Assembly (NCBI GenBank): GCA_963681505.1
Contig: OY811971.1
Span: 23,777,036 to 23,841,035, forward strand
Direction of reading: 5' to 3'
Length of the DNA stretch: 64,000 bases
Origin: Eunapius fragilis
Taxonomy: Eukaryota > Porifera > Demospongiae > Spongillida > Spongillidae
Both the position numbers and the translations under genes were made by a program. Under the pieces are notes generated by a model. It ran no database searches, was not told the DNA's origin, and worked only from the letters and a program-made list of their open reading frames with translations. Of this stretch, positions 1-10,226 are shown in pieces. The first letter of the stretch is position 1; each line of letters begins with the position of its first letter.

Positions 1-190
1 CATGTATGGTCACCCCTCATGTATGGTCACCCTCATGCATGGTTGCCCCTCATGTATGGTCACCGTCATGTATGGTCACCCCTCATGTATGGTCACCCTC
101 ATGTATGGTCACTCCTCATGTATGGTCACCCCTCATGTATGGTCACCCCTCATGTACAGTCACCCCTCATGTATGGTCACCCTTCATGTA
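1..190. repeat. 17-bp satellite, block 1
   Basis: Tandem copies of catgtatggtcacccct with point variants (gtcaccgt, ggttgcccc, tacagt). The block enters from the left edge of the window and is cut at the TA at 189-190 by element A. The unit has one TA (catgTAtgg), which is the site used by both large insertions. All three forward frames stay open because the consensus has no stop and 17 is not a multiple of 3, so the ORFs here are not genes. Confidence 0.97.
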
Positions 191-510
191 CAGTACCGGT
201 CAAAATAAACTTTACGTAATTTATTACAGCGTCTCAGTTCTACGGTGCGACCGTTACCGTGTAGTTCTACGTGTGACCGTAACGTAAACGTACAGTAGAA
301 TAATACGCTGCCGTTACAATGAACGGTACGGTATGATTAATCAATTACGATGACACCGTTTTAAAATAAACGGCACACACCAATATGATGCCGTAAAAAC
401 GTTGCCACCTGTTTAACGTTGAAACGTCGAAAATCGTGTACTGGTACTACAAGAAGCTTAGAATAATTTTTTTCGCTTGAAAGGACTTAGTCTATAAGTT
501 CCTAAAATAA

Positions 511-550
511 CGCTAGGTGTACCTAGCGAAAACGCGAGGTTAACCTAGCG
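511..550. repeat. Hairpin motif of element A, left copy
   Basis: CGCTAGGTGTACCTAGCG (511-528) is nearly self-complementary and is followed at once by a related inverted motif (534-550). The same motif with T for G recurs at 4627-4644 in the right half of element A. The two flank the ISL2EU insertion, so they belong to the shell. They may be binding sites for a transposase or simple stem-loops; the sequence does not decide. Confidence 0.6.
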
Positions 551-799
551 TTTTTTGATGGTTGAATGCCACTTCACCCGTATAGTATTCTTTTTAGGTT
601 TTGAAACTACCTCCCCCTGTATTTCTACATCCTTCCATCCCATATGCCATACGCGCGCATCAATGCATCCTTCAATCGCAACCTCTGACCACCTTTGCAC
701 CTAGTTCTGTAAAACTATAGACCTTTTGCAGTTACATCATTTAAAATTACGCGCACATAGCAACTGTATCTAAGCGGCCATTTTGAGTGTCTATTTCAT

Positions 800-1651
800 A
801 TGGCTACGACTGTTACTTTTTCTAGCTATTATTATGGCCTCGAAGAGACTGCAAAATCGCGTTACAGGGAAAAGTTAGCTATGCTTGGAGGGATTGCAGA
901 CCCATATATCTCGATGGATCTCGAACAGGAAAGTTTAGAATGGCAGAAGTGGCCAGAGGTAACGTTTCCAGACATTTATAGCTACTTGATAAATACTCCT
1001 AGCCCTTATACCATGCAAGAATTGAAAGCTTACAAAAGTTTAGAAGGGTATAGGCAATTTGTAGATGGTTGGGTTTCGAATGTCATCGTTTCTACTACTC
1101 CGTTTTGTACTGACAAATTCATCGTAACAGCAAAAATAAAACACTCTCAGAGGTTGTCCAATGCTCCTGCTAAAGCGTGGGTTGCTACTGAAAAAACTGG
1201 TGCAGTTATATGCGCACATTGTGATTGCATGGCTGGGCTAGGTGAGGCTTGTTCTCACGTAGCTGCAATACTTTTCACACTGGATGCCAATGTTCAAGCA
1301 ATAAAGTCTTTGTCATGCACATCGGTACCTTGTTCTTGGCTACCCCCAACCTTCAAAAGTGTCCCGTTTGCTCCAATTTCAAAAATAGACTTTATTGATA
1401 AAGGATTGATGCATATGACTTGTCATACCACTCCACCTGAAACTAATGATCCTGTAAGAAAATCAGATCTACAGAGTACCCCTGACGCTAATATAACTCC
1501 TACTGCAAATGAGTTAGAAGTATTTTTTAAGAAATTATCTGAAAGTGGGAAAAAACCAGTTGTATTGTCATTAGTTTCTGCTTATTCTGATGCTTATGTG
1601 CCACTTTACAAAAAATGGAATGCTACCAAAGCCACTTACGGATTATTTTGA
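800..1651 (+). CDS. ISL2EU accessory protein, N-terminal part with SWIM zinc finger (frameshifted)
   Basis: A 283-codon frame starting at an ATG about 80 bp inside the left end of the ISL2EU element. Residues about 139-158 form a SWIM-type zinc finger (CDC...CSH followed by a hydrophobic helix), a module of transposon proteins thought to bind DNA or protein. The frame ends early at 1651. The overlapping frame 1590-2654 carries on with the nuclease domain, and the two readings overlap at an A6 run (1609-1614), where one extra A would explain the switch. I read both as one gene of about 600 codons broken by a +1 change. A short intron or a sequencing error in the homopolymer are the alternatives. 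Confidence 0.8.
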   Translation: MATTVTFSSYYYGLEETAKSRYREKLAMLGGIADPYISMDLEQESLEWQKWPEVTFPDIYSYLINTPSPYTMQELKAYKSLEGYRQFVDGWVSNVIVSTTPFCTDKFIVTAKIKHSQRLSNAPAKAWVATEKTGAVICAHCDCMAGLGEACSHVAAILFTLDANVQAIKSLSCTSVPCSWLPPTFKSVPFAPISKIDFIDKGLMHMTCHTTPPETNDPVRKSDLQSTPDANITPTANELEVFFKKLSESGKKPVVLSLVSAYSDAYVPLYKKWNATKATYGLF

Positions 1652-2654
1652 GGAACAATACTTAAGGTTCAATTATCCTGACCTTTTGGTTAAATGTGAA
1701 GTATTTTTTGCATCATTAAATATATCATTCACACAGACGAAGGAAGTAGAGGAGAGAACTCGAGAACAGAGTGGTTCTAAAGTATGGTTCCAGCAAAGAG
1801 CTGGTCGAATAACGGCTTCAAGATTAAAAGCTACTGTATCTACTGATATCACACAGCCTTCAATATCATTGATTCGAGAAATATGTTATCCAGAAATGAA
1901 CCAGTTTAGGTCCGCAGGAACAGCATGGGGATGTGATCATGAAAACGTTGCAATGCAAATATACAGGAGGAATGCTGGACAGCAACATACTGATTTAGTA
2001 GTCTCAGTGAGTGGATTAGTTATTCATACATCCTATCCACATATGGGTGCCTCACCTGATGGCATTGTGCAATGCACTTGTTGTGGCAAAGGTGTAATTG
2101 AAATCAAATGTCCATATTCATGCAGGGATAAATCACTTTTAGAATATACAGGAGAGAAGAGTTGTTTTCTGGAGGTCATTGATGGTGTGTACAGTATTAA
2201 AAGAAATCATGCATACTTCTACCAAGTTCAAGCACAGATTAAGTTCTGTGAAGCAAAGTATTGTGACATTGTAGTGTGGTCAGAGAAGGACATTATTATA
2301 AAAAGAATTTTCCCAGACTTGGAATTTATTGAATCTGCTTTAGATAAATCTACACTTTTCTTCAAGTATGCAATATTACCTGAGGTACTTGGCAAGTTCT
2401 ATACAAGACTGCCTTCCAAAATTGATTGTTCAATTGATGCACATGACAAGCTTGCTCAGAATGTCTGGTGCTACTGCCACAAAGGAGAGTATGGTGAAAT
2501 GATACAATGTGAAAGTGGGCATTGTGAAATTGATTGGTTCCATATTGACTGTCTTAGAATAACAAAGATCCCCAGGGGCAAATGGTTATGCCCTGAATGT
2601 AGAAAAAAGACTGATGGCGATCGTAAAAGAAAGAAATGTGACACCAGTACCTAG
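1590..2654 (+). CDS. ISL2EU accessory protein, YqaJ-type nuclease and C-terminal PHD finger (frameshifted)
   Basis: Continuation of the SWIM frame. The nuclease core shows the YqaJ/lambda-exonuclease pattern in order: WFQQRAGRITAS, GCDHENVAMQ, MGASPDG, GVIEIKCP (acid-x-lysine catalytic pair) and YFYQVQAQ. This fold cuts or resects DNA ends; its exact role in ISL2EU transposition is not known to me. Residues about 290-340 form a PHD finger (C4HC3: WCYCHKGE, MIQCESGHC, WFHIDC, WLCPEC), which in other proteins reads histone H3 tails. The ATG at 1590 lies within the overlap and is probably not the true start. The gene converges on the transposase gene, with about 150 bp between the stops. Confidence 0.85.
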   Translation: MLMCHFTKNGMLPKPLTDYFEEQYLRFNYPDLLVKCEVFFASLNISFTQTKEVEERTREQSGSKVWFQQRAGRITASRLKATVSTDITQPSISLIREICYPEMNQFRSAGTAWGCDHENVAMQIYRRNAGQQHTDLVVSVSGLVIHTSYPHMGASPDGIVQCTCCGKGVIEIKCPYSCRDKSLLEYTGEKSCFLEVIDGVYSIKRNHAYFYQVQAQIKFCEAKYCDIVVWSEKDIIIKRIFPDLEFIESALDKSTLFFKYAILPEVLGKFYTRLPSKIDCSIDAHDKLAQNVWCYCHKGEYGEMIQCESGHCEIDWFHIDCLRITKIPRGKWLCPECRKKTDGDRKRKKCDTST

Positions 2655-2807
2655 TAATGCTGAACAATTTGTGTACACAGTCATGCACAGAATTAAGAAA
2701 TGGTCATGTGCATTGTAAGCAATTATTATTTATAATTTAAATTTTTACATACAAATACAGCAATCAAATCAAAAAGTTAAACACATCCACAACAGAAAAC
2801 ACAATCA

Positions 2808-3434
2808 CTAATTAAAAGGTACAACAGATTCACAACAGTTACATAATGCACTACATATAGTGACAATTTTATCAATGGTGCTGTGATCATCTCCATCTCG
2901 ACACATTATCAAATTAATGGGTAGTGTACTTCGCAAAATTTTGTACTTGAGTCTCAGAAACCCTATCACTCGTTCTACATGTATCCTCAAACGAGAAAGC
3001 TGACGTGCTTTATCAACCTCACAATTGCTGAGTTGTTTTTTGCCATTGGTAAATGGAGGAAGTTTGACTTCAGCACAATATAAACGCACTTCATCATGCA
3101 CATTAAATCCCCTGTCTGCTAGAACTATGTCTCCTGGCAACAGGTTATCAAAGATGCCACAATTTTCAGTTAAGTACTTATCAGATACACGACCACCCCA
3201 ACCTTTAGACACAAATGTAATCGATCCCTGGGGCGAAATTCCTATCAGGAATTTAACTGTGTTGTGGTGTTTATAATTAGACCAGGTTTGTGCACGAGCC
3301 ATTAAACGTTTAGGACGTTCCATAAAGATTTCAAAGCAGTCTATTATGACTACACAATTACTGAAATTGTTCCGTATGAACTCCATTGGCATTGTCTTGT
3401 GCAATTGTTCATGGTCAGGCCACATTACTAGCAA
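2808..3434 (-). CDS. ISL2EU transposase, DDE_Tnp_4-like catalytic part (frameshifted)
   Basis: A 208-codon frame holding the catalytic half of the transposase. The three acidic residues can be placed: D in [11 protein letters not shown] in VLADRGFN and E in [10 protein letters not shown], the usual layout of the IS5/Harbinger-related DDE_4 family. The frame begins at a TTG with no upstream ATG. It overlaps the THAP frame (3415-4410) at a C4 run on the minus strand (G4 on the plus strand at about 3435-3438), where one surplus base would explain the switch. It should be read as the 3' part of one gene of about 530 codons. Confidence 0.85.
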   Translation of the reverse strand: MLVMWPDHEQLHKTMPMEFIRNNFSNCVVIIDCFEIFMERPKRLMARAQTWSNYKHHNTVKFLIGISPQGSITFVSKGWGGRVSDKYLTENCGIFDNLLPGDIVLADRGFNVHDEVRLYCAEVKLPPFTNGKKQLSNCEVDKARQLSRLRIHVERVIGFLRLKYKILRSTLPINLIMCRDGDDHSTIDKIVTICSALCNCCESVVPFN

Positions 3435-4410
3435 GGGGCTTTAGTCTCTGATACATGACATCTATCCATTTATTGAAATAGCGACAAATAGTTGATGGAT
3501 GAACATGAAAGAGCATTGAAAGGAGTTCATAATCTAGATTTAGGCGTAACTTAATCAATACCATCAAAAATTGTTGAAATGGTGATATTGAGCTTCTTGT
3601 ATTAGGAACATGAGGTGCGACAAAATCAAATACTGCATTAAGGATTTTTAATGAAGGTAATCCTGTGTAATAACACACCTTTTTGGAATTTTCCAAGAAA
3701 CCTCTGTTTTTCAGACTCTCTAACTCTTTCTGAAGTTGGATGTTTTCTTGTCGCAACACATTGCATTCAAGCTCTAACCCTCTAATGGTTTCCAATGACA
3801 TTTCTGTTGTGACAGAGACTGTAGAGTGAGTTGATGAGTTAGATTGCAGATCAATATCAGACAGTGAGCTTGGCTGTTGACTATGATTATCATCATTCAT
3901 GAAAGAACAATCAGACAATGGCATTTCTGTCAGAACAGAGACTGTATTGTGAGAAACTGAATTAGAGTGCAGATCAAGATCAAACTGTGAACTTGACTGC
4001 TGACCATGATCAGCATTATACAGTGAGGAACAGTCAGGCAGTGTTGTCATGTTAGAAGCTGTAGATTTAGACTGCTGATCGGTACCAGCCAGTGCTTGTA
4101 AACGCTTGCGTTTAATCGCACGTTCATGCCTTGCCAAATGACACTCAGCTTTCCTCTTAATAGTTTTGGTTTTGTGCTTAAATAAAGTCGGTATATAGGC
4201 AGGAGACGTAGGATCATTACTCTTACGTCCACCAACAAAATGGCAGCTGCAGATCCATGTGTATTCCGTGGGCTGCCAATTGCTTCGACTTACAGCTGCA
4301 ATCCAGCGATTTCTTTTTTCGGTATCGGCGGGAAAATGGTAGAACTGGAGTCCACAACCTTTGAAAAATTTATTGGAGCACCCCACGGCACAACAGCACT
4401 TTCCCATCAT
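3415..4410 (-). CDS. ISL2EU transposase, THAP finger, coiled coil and helix-turn-helix part (frameshifted)
   Basis: The frame starts [11 protein letters not shown] at an ATG about 100 bp inside the right end of the element. Residues 3-80 form a THAP C2CH zinc finger (paired N-terminal cysteines, a conserved tryptophan in NRWIAAV, a proline, CSCHF, then the YIPTLF box), which binds the ends of the element. A Ser/Gln-rich linker with a degenerate internal duplication (MPLSDCSF and similar) leads to a short leucine-rich coiled coil near residues 205-240. The HTH_Tnp_4-like region ([29 protein letters not shown]) comes last. The frame then runs into a stop because of the one-base shift described for 2808-3434. 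Confidence 0.87.
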   Translation of the reverse strand: MMGKCCCAVGCSNKFFKGCGLQFYHFPADTEKRNRWIAAVSRSNWQPTEYTWICSCHFVGGRKSNDPTSPAYIPTLFKHKTKTIKRKAECHLARHERAIKRKRLQALAGTDQQSKSTASNMTTLPDCSSLYNADHGQQSSSQFDLDLHSNSVSHNTVSVLTEMPLSDCSFMNDDNHSQQPSSLSDIDLQSNSSTHSTVSVTTEMSLETIRGLELECNVLRQENIQLQKELESLKNRGFLENSKKVCYYTGLPSLKILNAVFDFVAPHVPNTRSSISPFQQFLMVLIKLRLNLDYELLSMLFHVHPSTICRYFNKWIDVMYQRLKPLASNVA

Positions 4411-4626
4411 TCAATGATTCAACAACTGAACACTCAATTGTTCAACAGCTGTACACTCAAAATGGCTGCCTAAAATAATTACGTCAATCGTGACGTCAGC
4501 TGCAAAAGGTCTATACTATTCAAACCCCCACTTGGAGGTGGTGAAAGCCTGCTTCCACACACACGAGAAGACGCCATTTCAGACAATAAAATAGCAAGGG
4601 CTGTGGATTAATCTACCCACAAAGAT

Positions 4627-4644
4627 CGCTAGGTTTACCTAGCG
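4627..4644. repeat. Hairpin motif of element A, right copy
   Basis: CGCTAGGTTTACCTAGCG, the partner of the motif at 511-528. It lies in the right part of the element A shell. Confidence 0.6.
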
Positions 4645-5055
4645 TTAGGTACTTATTCATTAAGGCACCCGAAATAGAGAAGCGCTCGTTGCAAGAAGGA
4701 TTAGTTGCAACGCGGCAAGGTATTCATGGAATTATTAATATTGGTATGAGGCTACAGGATTAATTGGATGGACTTTCCGAGGTAGCGCGTATTGTGAATT
4801 AGTCAGCGCCGTTCTCAACGAACTCATTACGCTCTTCGTCGATTTCAAGGTGAGTTAGAACGTGCTCCGATACCGTAATTACGTTCGTTGAAAACTGCGA
4901 TTACGCCGTTATTACGCCGTCCAATTATCGCAAAGGTTACGGCGTAACCGTACAGTCCAATTGGACTGCGAGTATTATAGCGTACCGTTATTAATATCCA
5001 ACGTTCTACCGCGACGCCGTAATAATTTACGTAAAGTTTATTTTGACCGGTACTG

Positions 5056-5369
5056 TATGGTCACCCCTCATGTATGGTCACCCCTCATGTATGGTCACCC
5101 CTCATGTATGGTCACCCCTGATGTATGGTCACCTCTCATGTATGGTCACCCCTCATGTATGGTCACCACTCTTGTATGGTCACCCCTCATGTATGGTCAC
5201 CCCTCATGTACGGTCACCCCTCATGTACGGTCACCCCTCATGTATGGTCACCATTCATGTACATGTGTGGTCACCCCTCATGTATGGTCACCCCTCATGT
5301 ATAGTCACCCCTCATGTATGGCCACCCTTCGTGTATGGTCACCTCTCATGTACGGTCACCCCTCATGTA
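5056..5369. repeat. 17-bp satellite, block 2
   Basis: About 18 copies of the 17-bp unit left between elements A and B. It begins with TAtggtcacc, the right half of a unit cut at TA, and ends with catgTA, the left half of another. Variants include a 6-bp insertion giving catgtacatgtgtgg near 5261-5275, which recurs in block 3. Confidence 0.96.
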
Positions 5370-5397
5370 CAGTAGCGGTCAAAAAAAAGTACACGTA

Positions 5398-5545
5398 ACG
5401 TATGCGTAGCGTTTACGTCGCACGCTACGTTCCCAAAACGCTTCGTTATTCCTACGCAAACGCTACGCTCACGCTTTATCATACCCACGCAAACGCTACG
5501 CTTACGCTCATCATTCCTACGCAACGCTACGCTTACGCTTTATCC
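5398..5545. repeat. Subterminal ACGCTACG repeats of element B, left
   Basis: Imperfect repeats of aacgctacgcttacgc and close variants (cgtagcgtttacg, cacgctacg, aaacgctacgctcacgc) follow the left terminal repeat. A matching cluster lies at 11738-11880 next to the right end. Subterminal arrays of this kind often bind a transposase; here that is inference. Confidence 0.65.
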
Positions 5546-6265
5546 ACATAAATAGATCAAAAGCTGTAATACTATTCTGGCCATGGTGCACCCCCCCCCC
5601 CTTTTCCCTTTCGCTGCTATCGTACCAGTGGCGTATTCATACGCTAAATGGGGAGCGGGATGCTGTCCGCTTCTGGCCAGATATGAATAGTGGGGGTGGG
5701 GTGGGGGTGCTGTCCGCTTCAAGGCCAGCAATTGAGGACTTGAATTGTAAGTTATACGTTAGGATGATCAAATTAACTTTCTGATTGCAAAAATGTTTTG
5801 AAAACACAACAAATTGTTAATTAAATGAACCCCTGATTTTAAGAATGCCTCATTGTAGGTAACTAATAAAACGATGAGCACTGTATTTTTCATCGCGAAA
5901 ACACTCGTTTTGTAGAATATAAAAACCCATGAGCAAAATAAATTGATAGGTATATCGTTCCCAGACCATTGCGTAATTATTGTACATCTCACGCGACATG
6001 TTATCAAATCAAATGGCCACTTCGTATTATACTTAATGCTCATGGCTACTTTCCTTAACGTAAGTAGTAAGGCGTGTATGTGTGATTGTATCAGGGCGTG
6101 TTGAAAGCGCATTCGTGAATGATTGGATGGATCATGATTAAAAAGTTAAATTGTCCCGTACATTTTCCCTCGCATTTCTATTGTCCACTTTGTTTCGCTT
6201 GCGGATAGTGGATTGCCTGTAACAAAGCTACTCATGTTGTGAGCAGTGTAGTGTTGGTGTGGCCT
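5546..6265. other. Unassigned interior of element B
   Basis: There is a C run near 5589-5600, then a short GT-rich direct repeat (ctgtccgcttc, about 5663 and 5711). The rest is AT-rich DNA with no recognisable coding pattern; a 114-codon minus-strand frame at 5768-6112 resembles nothing I know. Confidence 0.4.
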
Positions 6266-8345
6266 ACTTAGCGGGCGTATAGAACCCTGTAGGTGTGGTC
6301 TAATTTGTAAGAAAGAGTGGGGGTTAAACCGACATAAAAGGGCCCTGTGAGTGTGGATTACTTTTGTAGAGTGAGAGGGGTTAAACAAGATCCTACAAAA
6401 AAGAGCGTTTGTGGATGTGGTGAGGAGTGTGAGGGGTTAAGGAACATAACCTACTAAAAACAGCTTTGTGGGTGTGGTGTACTTTCCTGGAGTGTGAAGG
6501 GTTATGGAGTGTAGCCTACAAAAAAGAGCCCTGTGGGGTGTGGTGTATTGACCAGGAGTGTGAGGGGTTAAGGAACATTACTGACATAAAAAGAGCCCTG
6601 TGGGTGTTTTGTACTTTCCAGGAGTGTGAGGGGTTAAGGAGCGTAGCTGACAAAAAAGAGCCCTGTGGGTCCAGGGGTGTGAGGGATTAAGGAACATAGC
6701 TGACACAAAAGAGCCATGTGGGTGTGGTGAACTCTCCAAGAGTGTGAGGGGTTAAGGAGCGTAGCCGACACAAAAGGGCCCTGTGGGTGTGGCATACTTT
6801 CCAGGAGTGCGACGGGTTAAGGAGTGTAGCCGACAAAAAGAGCCTTGTGGGTCCAGGAGTGTGAGGGGTTAAGGAGTGTAGCCGACACAAAAGGGCCCTG
6901 TGGGTGTGGCATACTTTCCAGGAGTGCGACGGGTTAAGGAGTGTAGCCGACAAAAAGAGCCCTGTGGGTCCAGGAGTGTGAGGGGTTAAGGAACATATCT
7001 GACACAAAAGAACCCTGGTGGGTGTGGTGAACTCTCCAAGAGTGTGAGGGGTTAAGGAGCGTAGCCGACAAAAAGAGCCCTGTGGGTGTGGTGAACTCTC
7101 CAAGAGTGTGAGGGGTTAAGGAGCGTAGCCGACAAAAAAGAGCCCTGTGGGTCCAGGAGTGTGAGGGGTTAAGGAACATATCCGACACAAAAGAGCCCTG
7201 TGGGTGTGGTGAACTCTCCAAGAGTGTGAGGGGTTAAGGAGCGTAGCCGACAAAAAGAGCCCTGTGGGTGTGGTGAACTCTCCAAGAGTGTGAGGGGTTA
7301 AGGAGCGTAGCCGACAAAAAGAGCCCTGTGGGTCCAGGAGTGTGAGGGGTTAAGGAGTGTAGCCGACACAAAAGAGCCCTGTGGGTGTGGTGAACTCTCC
7401 AAGAGTGTGAGGGGTTAAGGAGCGTAGCCGACAAAAAAGAGCCCTGTGGGTCCAGGGGTGTGTGGGGTTAAGGAACATAGCCGACACAAAAGAGCCCTGT
7501 GGGTGTGGTGAACTCTCCAAGAGTGTGAGGGGTTAAGGAGTGTAGCCGACACAAAAGAGCCCTGTGGGTGTGGCATACTTTCCAGGAGGGCGACGGGTTA
7601 AGGAGTGTAGCCGACAAAAAGAGCCCTGTGGGTCCAGGAGTGTGAGGGGTTAAGGAACATAGCCGACACAAAAGAGCCCTGTGGGTGTGGTGAACTCTCC
7701 AAGAGTGTGAGGGGTTAAGGAGCGTAGCCCACAAAAAGAGCGCTGTGGGTGTGGTGAACTCTCCAAGAGTGTGAGGGGTTAAGGAGCGTAGCCGACAAAA
7801 AGAGCCCTGTGGGTCCAGGAGTGTGAGGGGTTAAGGAACATAGCCGACATACATGTAAAAGAGCCCTGTGGGTGTGGTGAACTCTCCAAGAGTGTGAGGG
7901 GTTAAGGAGCGTAGCCGACAAAAAGAGCCCTGTGGGTCCAGAGGAGTGTGAGGGGTTAAGGAACATAGCCGACACAAAAGGGCCCTGTGGGTGTGGCATA
8001 CTTTCCAGGAGTGCGACGGGTTAAGGAGTGTAGCCGACAAAAAGAGCCCTGTGGGTCCAGGGGTGTGAAGGGTTAAGGAACATAGCCGACACAAAAGAGC
8101 CCTGTGGGTGTGGTGAACTCTCCAAGAGTGTGAGGGGTTAAGGAGTGTAGCCGACACAAAAGGGCCCTGTGGGTGTGGCATACTTTCCAGGAGTGCGACG
8201 GGTTAAGGAGTGTAGCCGACAAAAAGAGCCCTGTGGGTCCAGGGGTGTGTGGGGTTAAGGAACATAGCCGACACAAAAGAGCCCTGTGGGTGTGGTGAAC
8301 TCTCCAAGAGTGTGAGGGGTTAAGGATCCTAGCTGACAAAAAAGA
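6266..8345. repeat. Compound tandem array of 52-bp and 64-bp units
   Basis: About 30 units share a core (aaagagccctgtgggt… and gtgaggggttaagga…gccgac). The long form (about 64 bp) has gtggtgaactctccaagagt between the two core parts; a second long form has gtggcatactttccaggagt; the short form (about 52 bp) has only ccaggagt. The forms alternate irregularly. Divergence is greater at the left end (6266-6700) than in the middle, as expected when homogenisation works on the array centre. The minus-strand Ser/His/Thr-rich frames are by-products. Confidence 0.93.
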
Positions 8346-8609
8346 GACCCAATTTGTCCTTTGCTTGTGACAATAGTGCAAAGGGTCAAGAACAAAAAGA
8401 GCCCTGAGTGTGATGTACTGTTTGAAATGGTTTTTGACTACTCTTTTGGTAGTATTATATTCATATCCAAAGACTATGTACATGTACATATGTTGTTATG
8501 TATTTGTCTGTTCCAGCTGCCTATGTCATGTACTATATCTGATTGTAGATATTTGTGAGGTCTCTATTTTTTATAACATGTACAGGGATATGGTATCTCC
8601 CAACTTGCT

Positions 8610-10226
8610 GGGTGATGAAGAGAAGCTTATTGTGACCACCCAAATATCATACTGACAACTGTACTGATGGTGGATGACCTGTAACAAGGTTGCTATGGTT
8701 GTGAGTTCCATCTCTAAGCATCGTGTGTGTCCCAACCCCCTCCTCCCCTACTGAATGGCTTAGTGCAGGAGAGCACGTGTGAGGCACTCTGCCTTTCGTA
8801 GGGGAGGAGGGGGTTGGAATAAGTCCTTCAGGGGGGAGGAGGGGTTTGGGACATATAAATATACAGGAGGTGTAGAGGCAGTAAGTTGGCTTACTGCATG
8901 TACCCACCATCCACCCCTACATGTATGATCAGATTATAAGGGTAATGTGATTGTAATGAATAAGAATGAGGTCATGTTAGCAGCTGCAGTTTATAGCCTG
9001 GGACTTCACCTTCAACAGCTAGTCTGAGAAAACACTTTGGTTAAAATAGTAATAGTACCTTTCACAATTATAGGTCTAAAAATGCTTTATATTCGCATCT
9101 TGCATTTGTTTTATCATGATGGCTATTGAATGTGTTCCACCTCTATGTACTTTGTACTTGTGTGTGTGCTCGTTTGTGTGAGTTTGTGTGTGTGTCTGTG
9201 TGTGTGTGTGTACCAGCCCACCCAAAACATCGTACTGACACCTGCTACACATGCATGACCAGTGACAACAGCCAAACTGGGTTGAGCAGAACAGCACCCA
9301 GGTCTCCTGGTTGTTCAGATTGGAAACCTCATGCCTATGTATTTGTCCCATGCCACACCTTTAAATCAACTTCCTACTCATCTAATGTGTTACAGTATTT
9401 ACTGTACTCTTGTAAGCCCAAGGTACGGTGGTAATGCAGACATGCTGATGTGTGCATGTAGGAGAGGAACTATAAGATAATCCATTCTGCACTATACATC
9501 ACCATTCGTTCCCAGATGTCCACACACACTCGTACACACACCAACCTTCTACCAAACCCTTCAGCCCTGGAAGGGAAGGGCATTGACCATTTTACAAACC
9601 TGTTGACCCCCCCAGTATCTATTAGTATTCTGCACTGAAAGAACGAGTAGGAGTGTGTGTTCCTCTCAGTCCCCCACAGTCACTCCAGCTTGAAATTGAC
9701 ACATTGATTTGTACTGGACCTAGTTGGGGTTGTGTGCATGTGTGTATGTGCGTGTGTATATGTGTGTGCGTGTATTTGTCGTGTGTGCGTGTGCATGTGT
9801 GTGTGGTTTGACATGTTGCCCGTGCCATTGGGAACCATTTTATTAACCCTCTTTTCCCATTCAATAGATTATCATCCACTATAGCAATGAAGAAACAAAA
9901 AATCCTGTGCAGCTGTTATAAGAAGCTATGAGTGTTTGCATTGTGAAACTCTGTAGTTCCATTCGTATTGCCTTCTTGTGAACACACTTATTTTATATAG
10001 TTGTATGGTTATTGACTAATTAAAGTTGTTATTGATAATTATCTTAAAGGCGTATGCACTGACAAGTTTAAATGAATGACATAGAGACATGCGAGCTAGG
10101 TTAGCTCAGGCAGATCTTTTCTAGCTAGCACCCTCAGTGACTTCGACAATGTCATATCAGAACAGCCTTAGGGGTTGTGGCTCATGCCAACCACTAAGAA
10201 TTAACTGCACTGCAACCGTATCAGGT
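8610..10226. repeat. 1.6-kb dispersed repeat, copy 1 (in element B)
   Basis: This stretch matches 41275-42955 in the same orientation with substitutions and indels. Shared landmarks in order: gaagcttaNtgtgaccaNcc, ggttgtgagttccatctcta, agtgcaggag, catcgtactgacacctgctN, tcctggttgttcagattgga, aatagattatcatccact and cagaacagcctt. No conserved reading frame is visible. GT/CA microsatellites lie inside (9165-9210 and 9730-9805). The repeat family is unknown to me. Confidence 0.85.

Larger units (their letters stand above)
719..4512. mobile_element. ISL2EU-type DNA transposon nested in element A
   Basis: The ends AGACCTTTTGCAG and CTGCAAAAGGTCT are inverted copies, and a second matching block (gccattttgagtgt) lies about 65 bp inside each end. 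AT at 717-718 and 4513-4514 can be read as a 2-bp target duplication; because the context is TATA on both sides, TA would fit as well. Inside lie two convergent genes, a YqaJ-type nuclease gene on the plus strand and a THAP/DDE transposase gene on the minus strand. As I recall the ISL2EU superfamily, this pair and a 2-bp AT duplication are its hallmarks. Both genes carry one frameshift, so the copy looks complete in structure but not functional as read. Confidence 0.85.
191..5055. mobile_element. Element A: Tc1/mariner-like TIR element inserted in the satellite
   Basis: The left end CAGTACCGGTCAAAATAAAC and the right end, read on the other strand, are the same. The inverted repeat runs about 45 bp, with few mismatches towards its inner edge. 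TA stands on each side (189-190 and 5056-5057) and rejoins to an ordinary satellite unit, which fits a TA target duplication. Without the nested ISL2EU element the shell is only about 1.07 kb and shows no coding sequence, so it is probably non-autonomous. Tc1/mariner assignment rests on the TA duplication and on similarity of its ends to element B, which holds a Tc1 relic. Confidence 0.85.

Noticed and set aside
5542..5731. Pro/His-rich minus-strand ORF next to a C run
   Set aside because: Simple-sequence composition, no start context, and inside element B without a homologous frame elsewhere in the window.
6687..8489. Series of Ser/His/Thr-rich minus-strand ORFs
   Set aside because: They follow the 52/64-bp array and stop wherever the unit order changes the frame.
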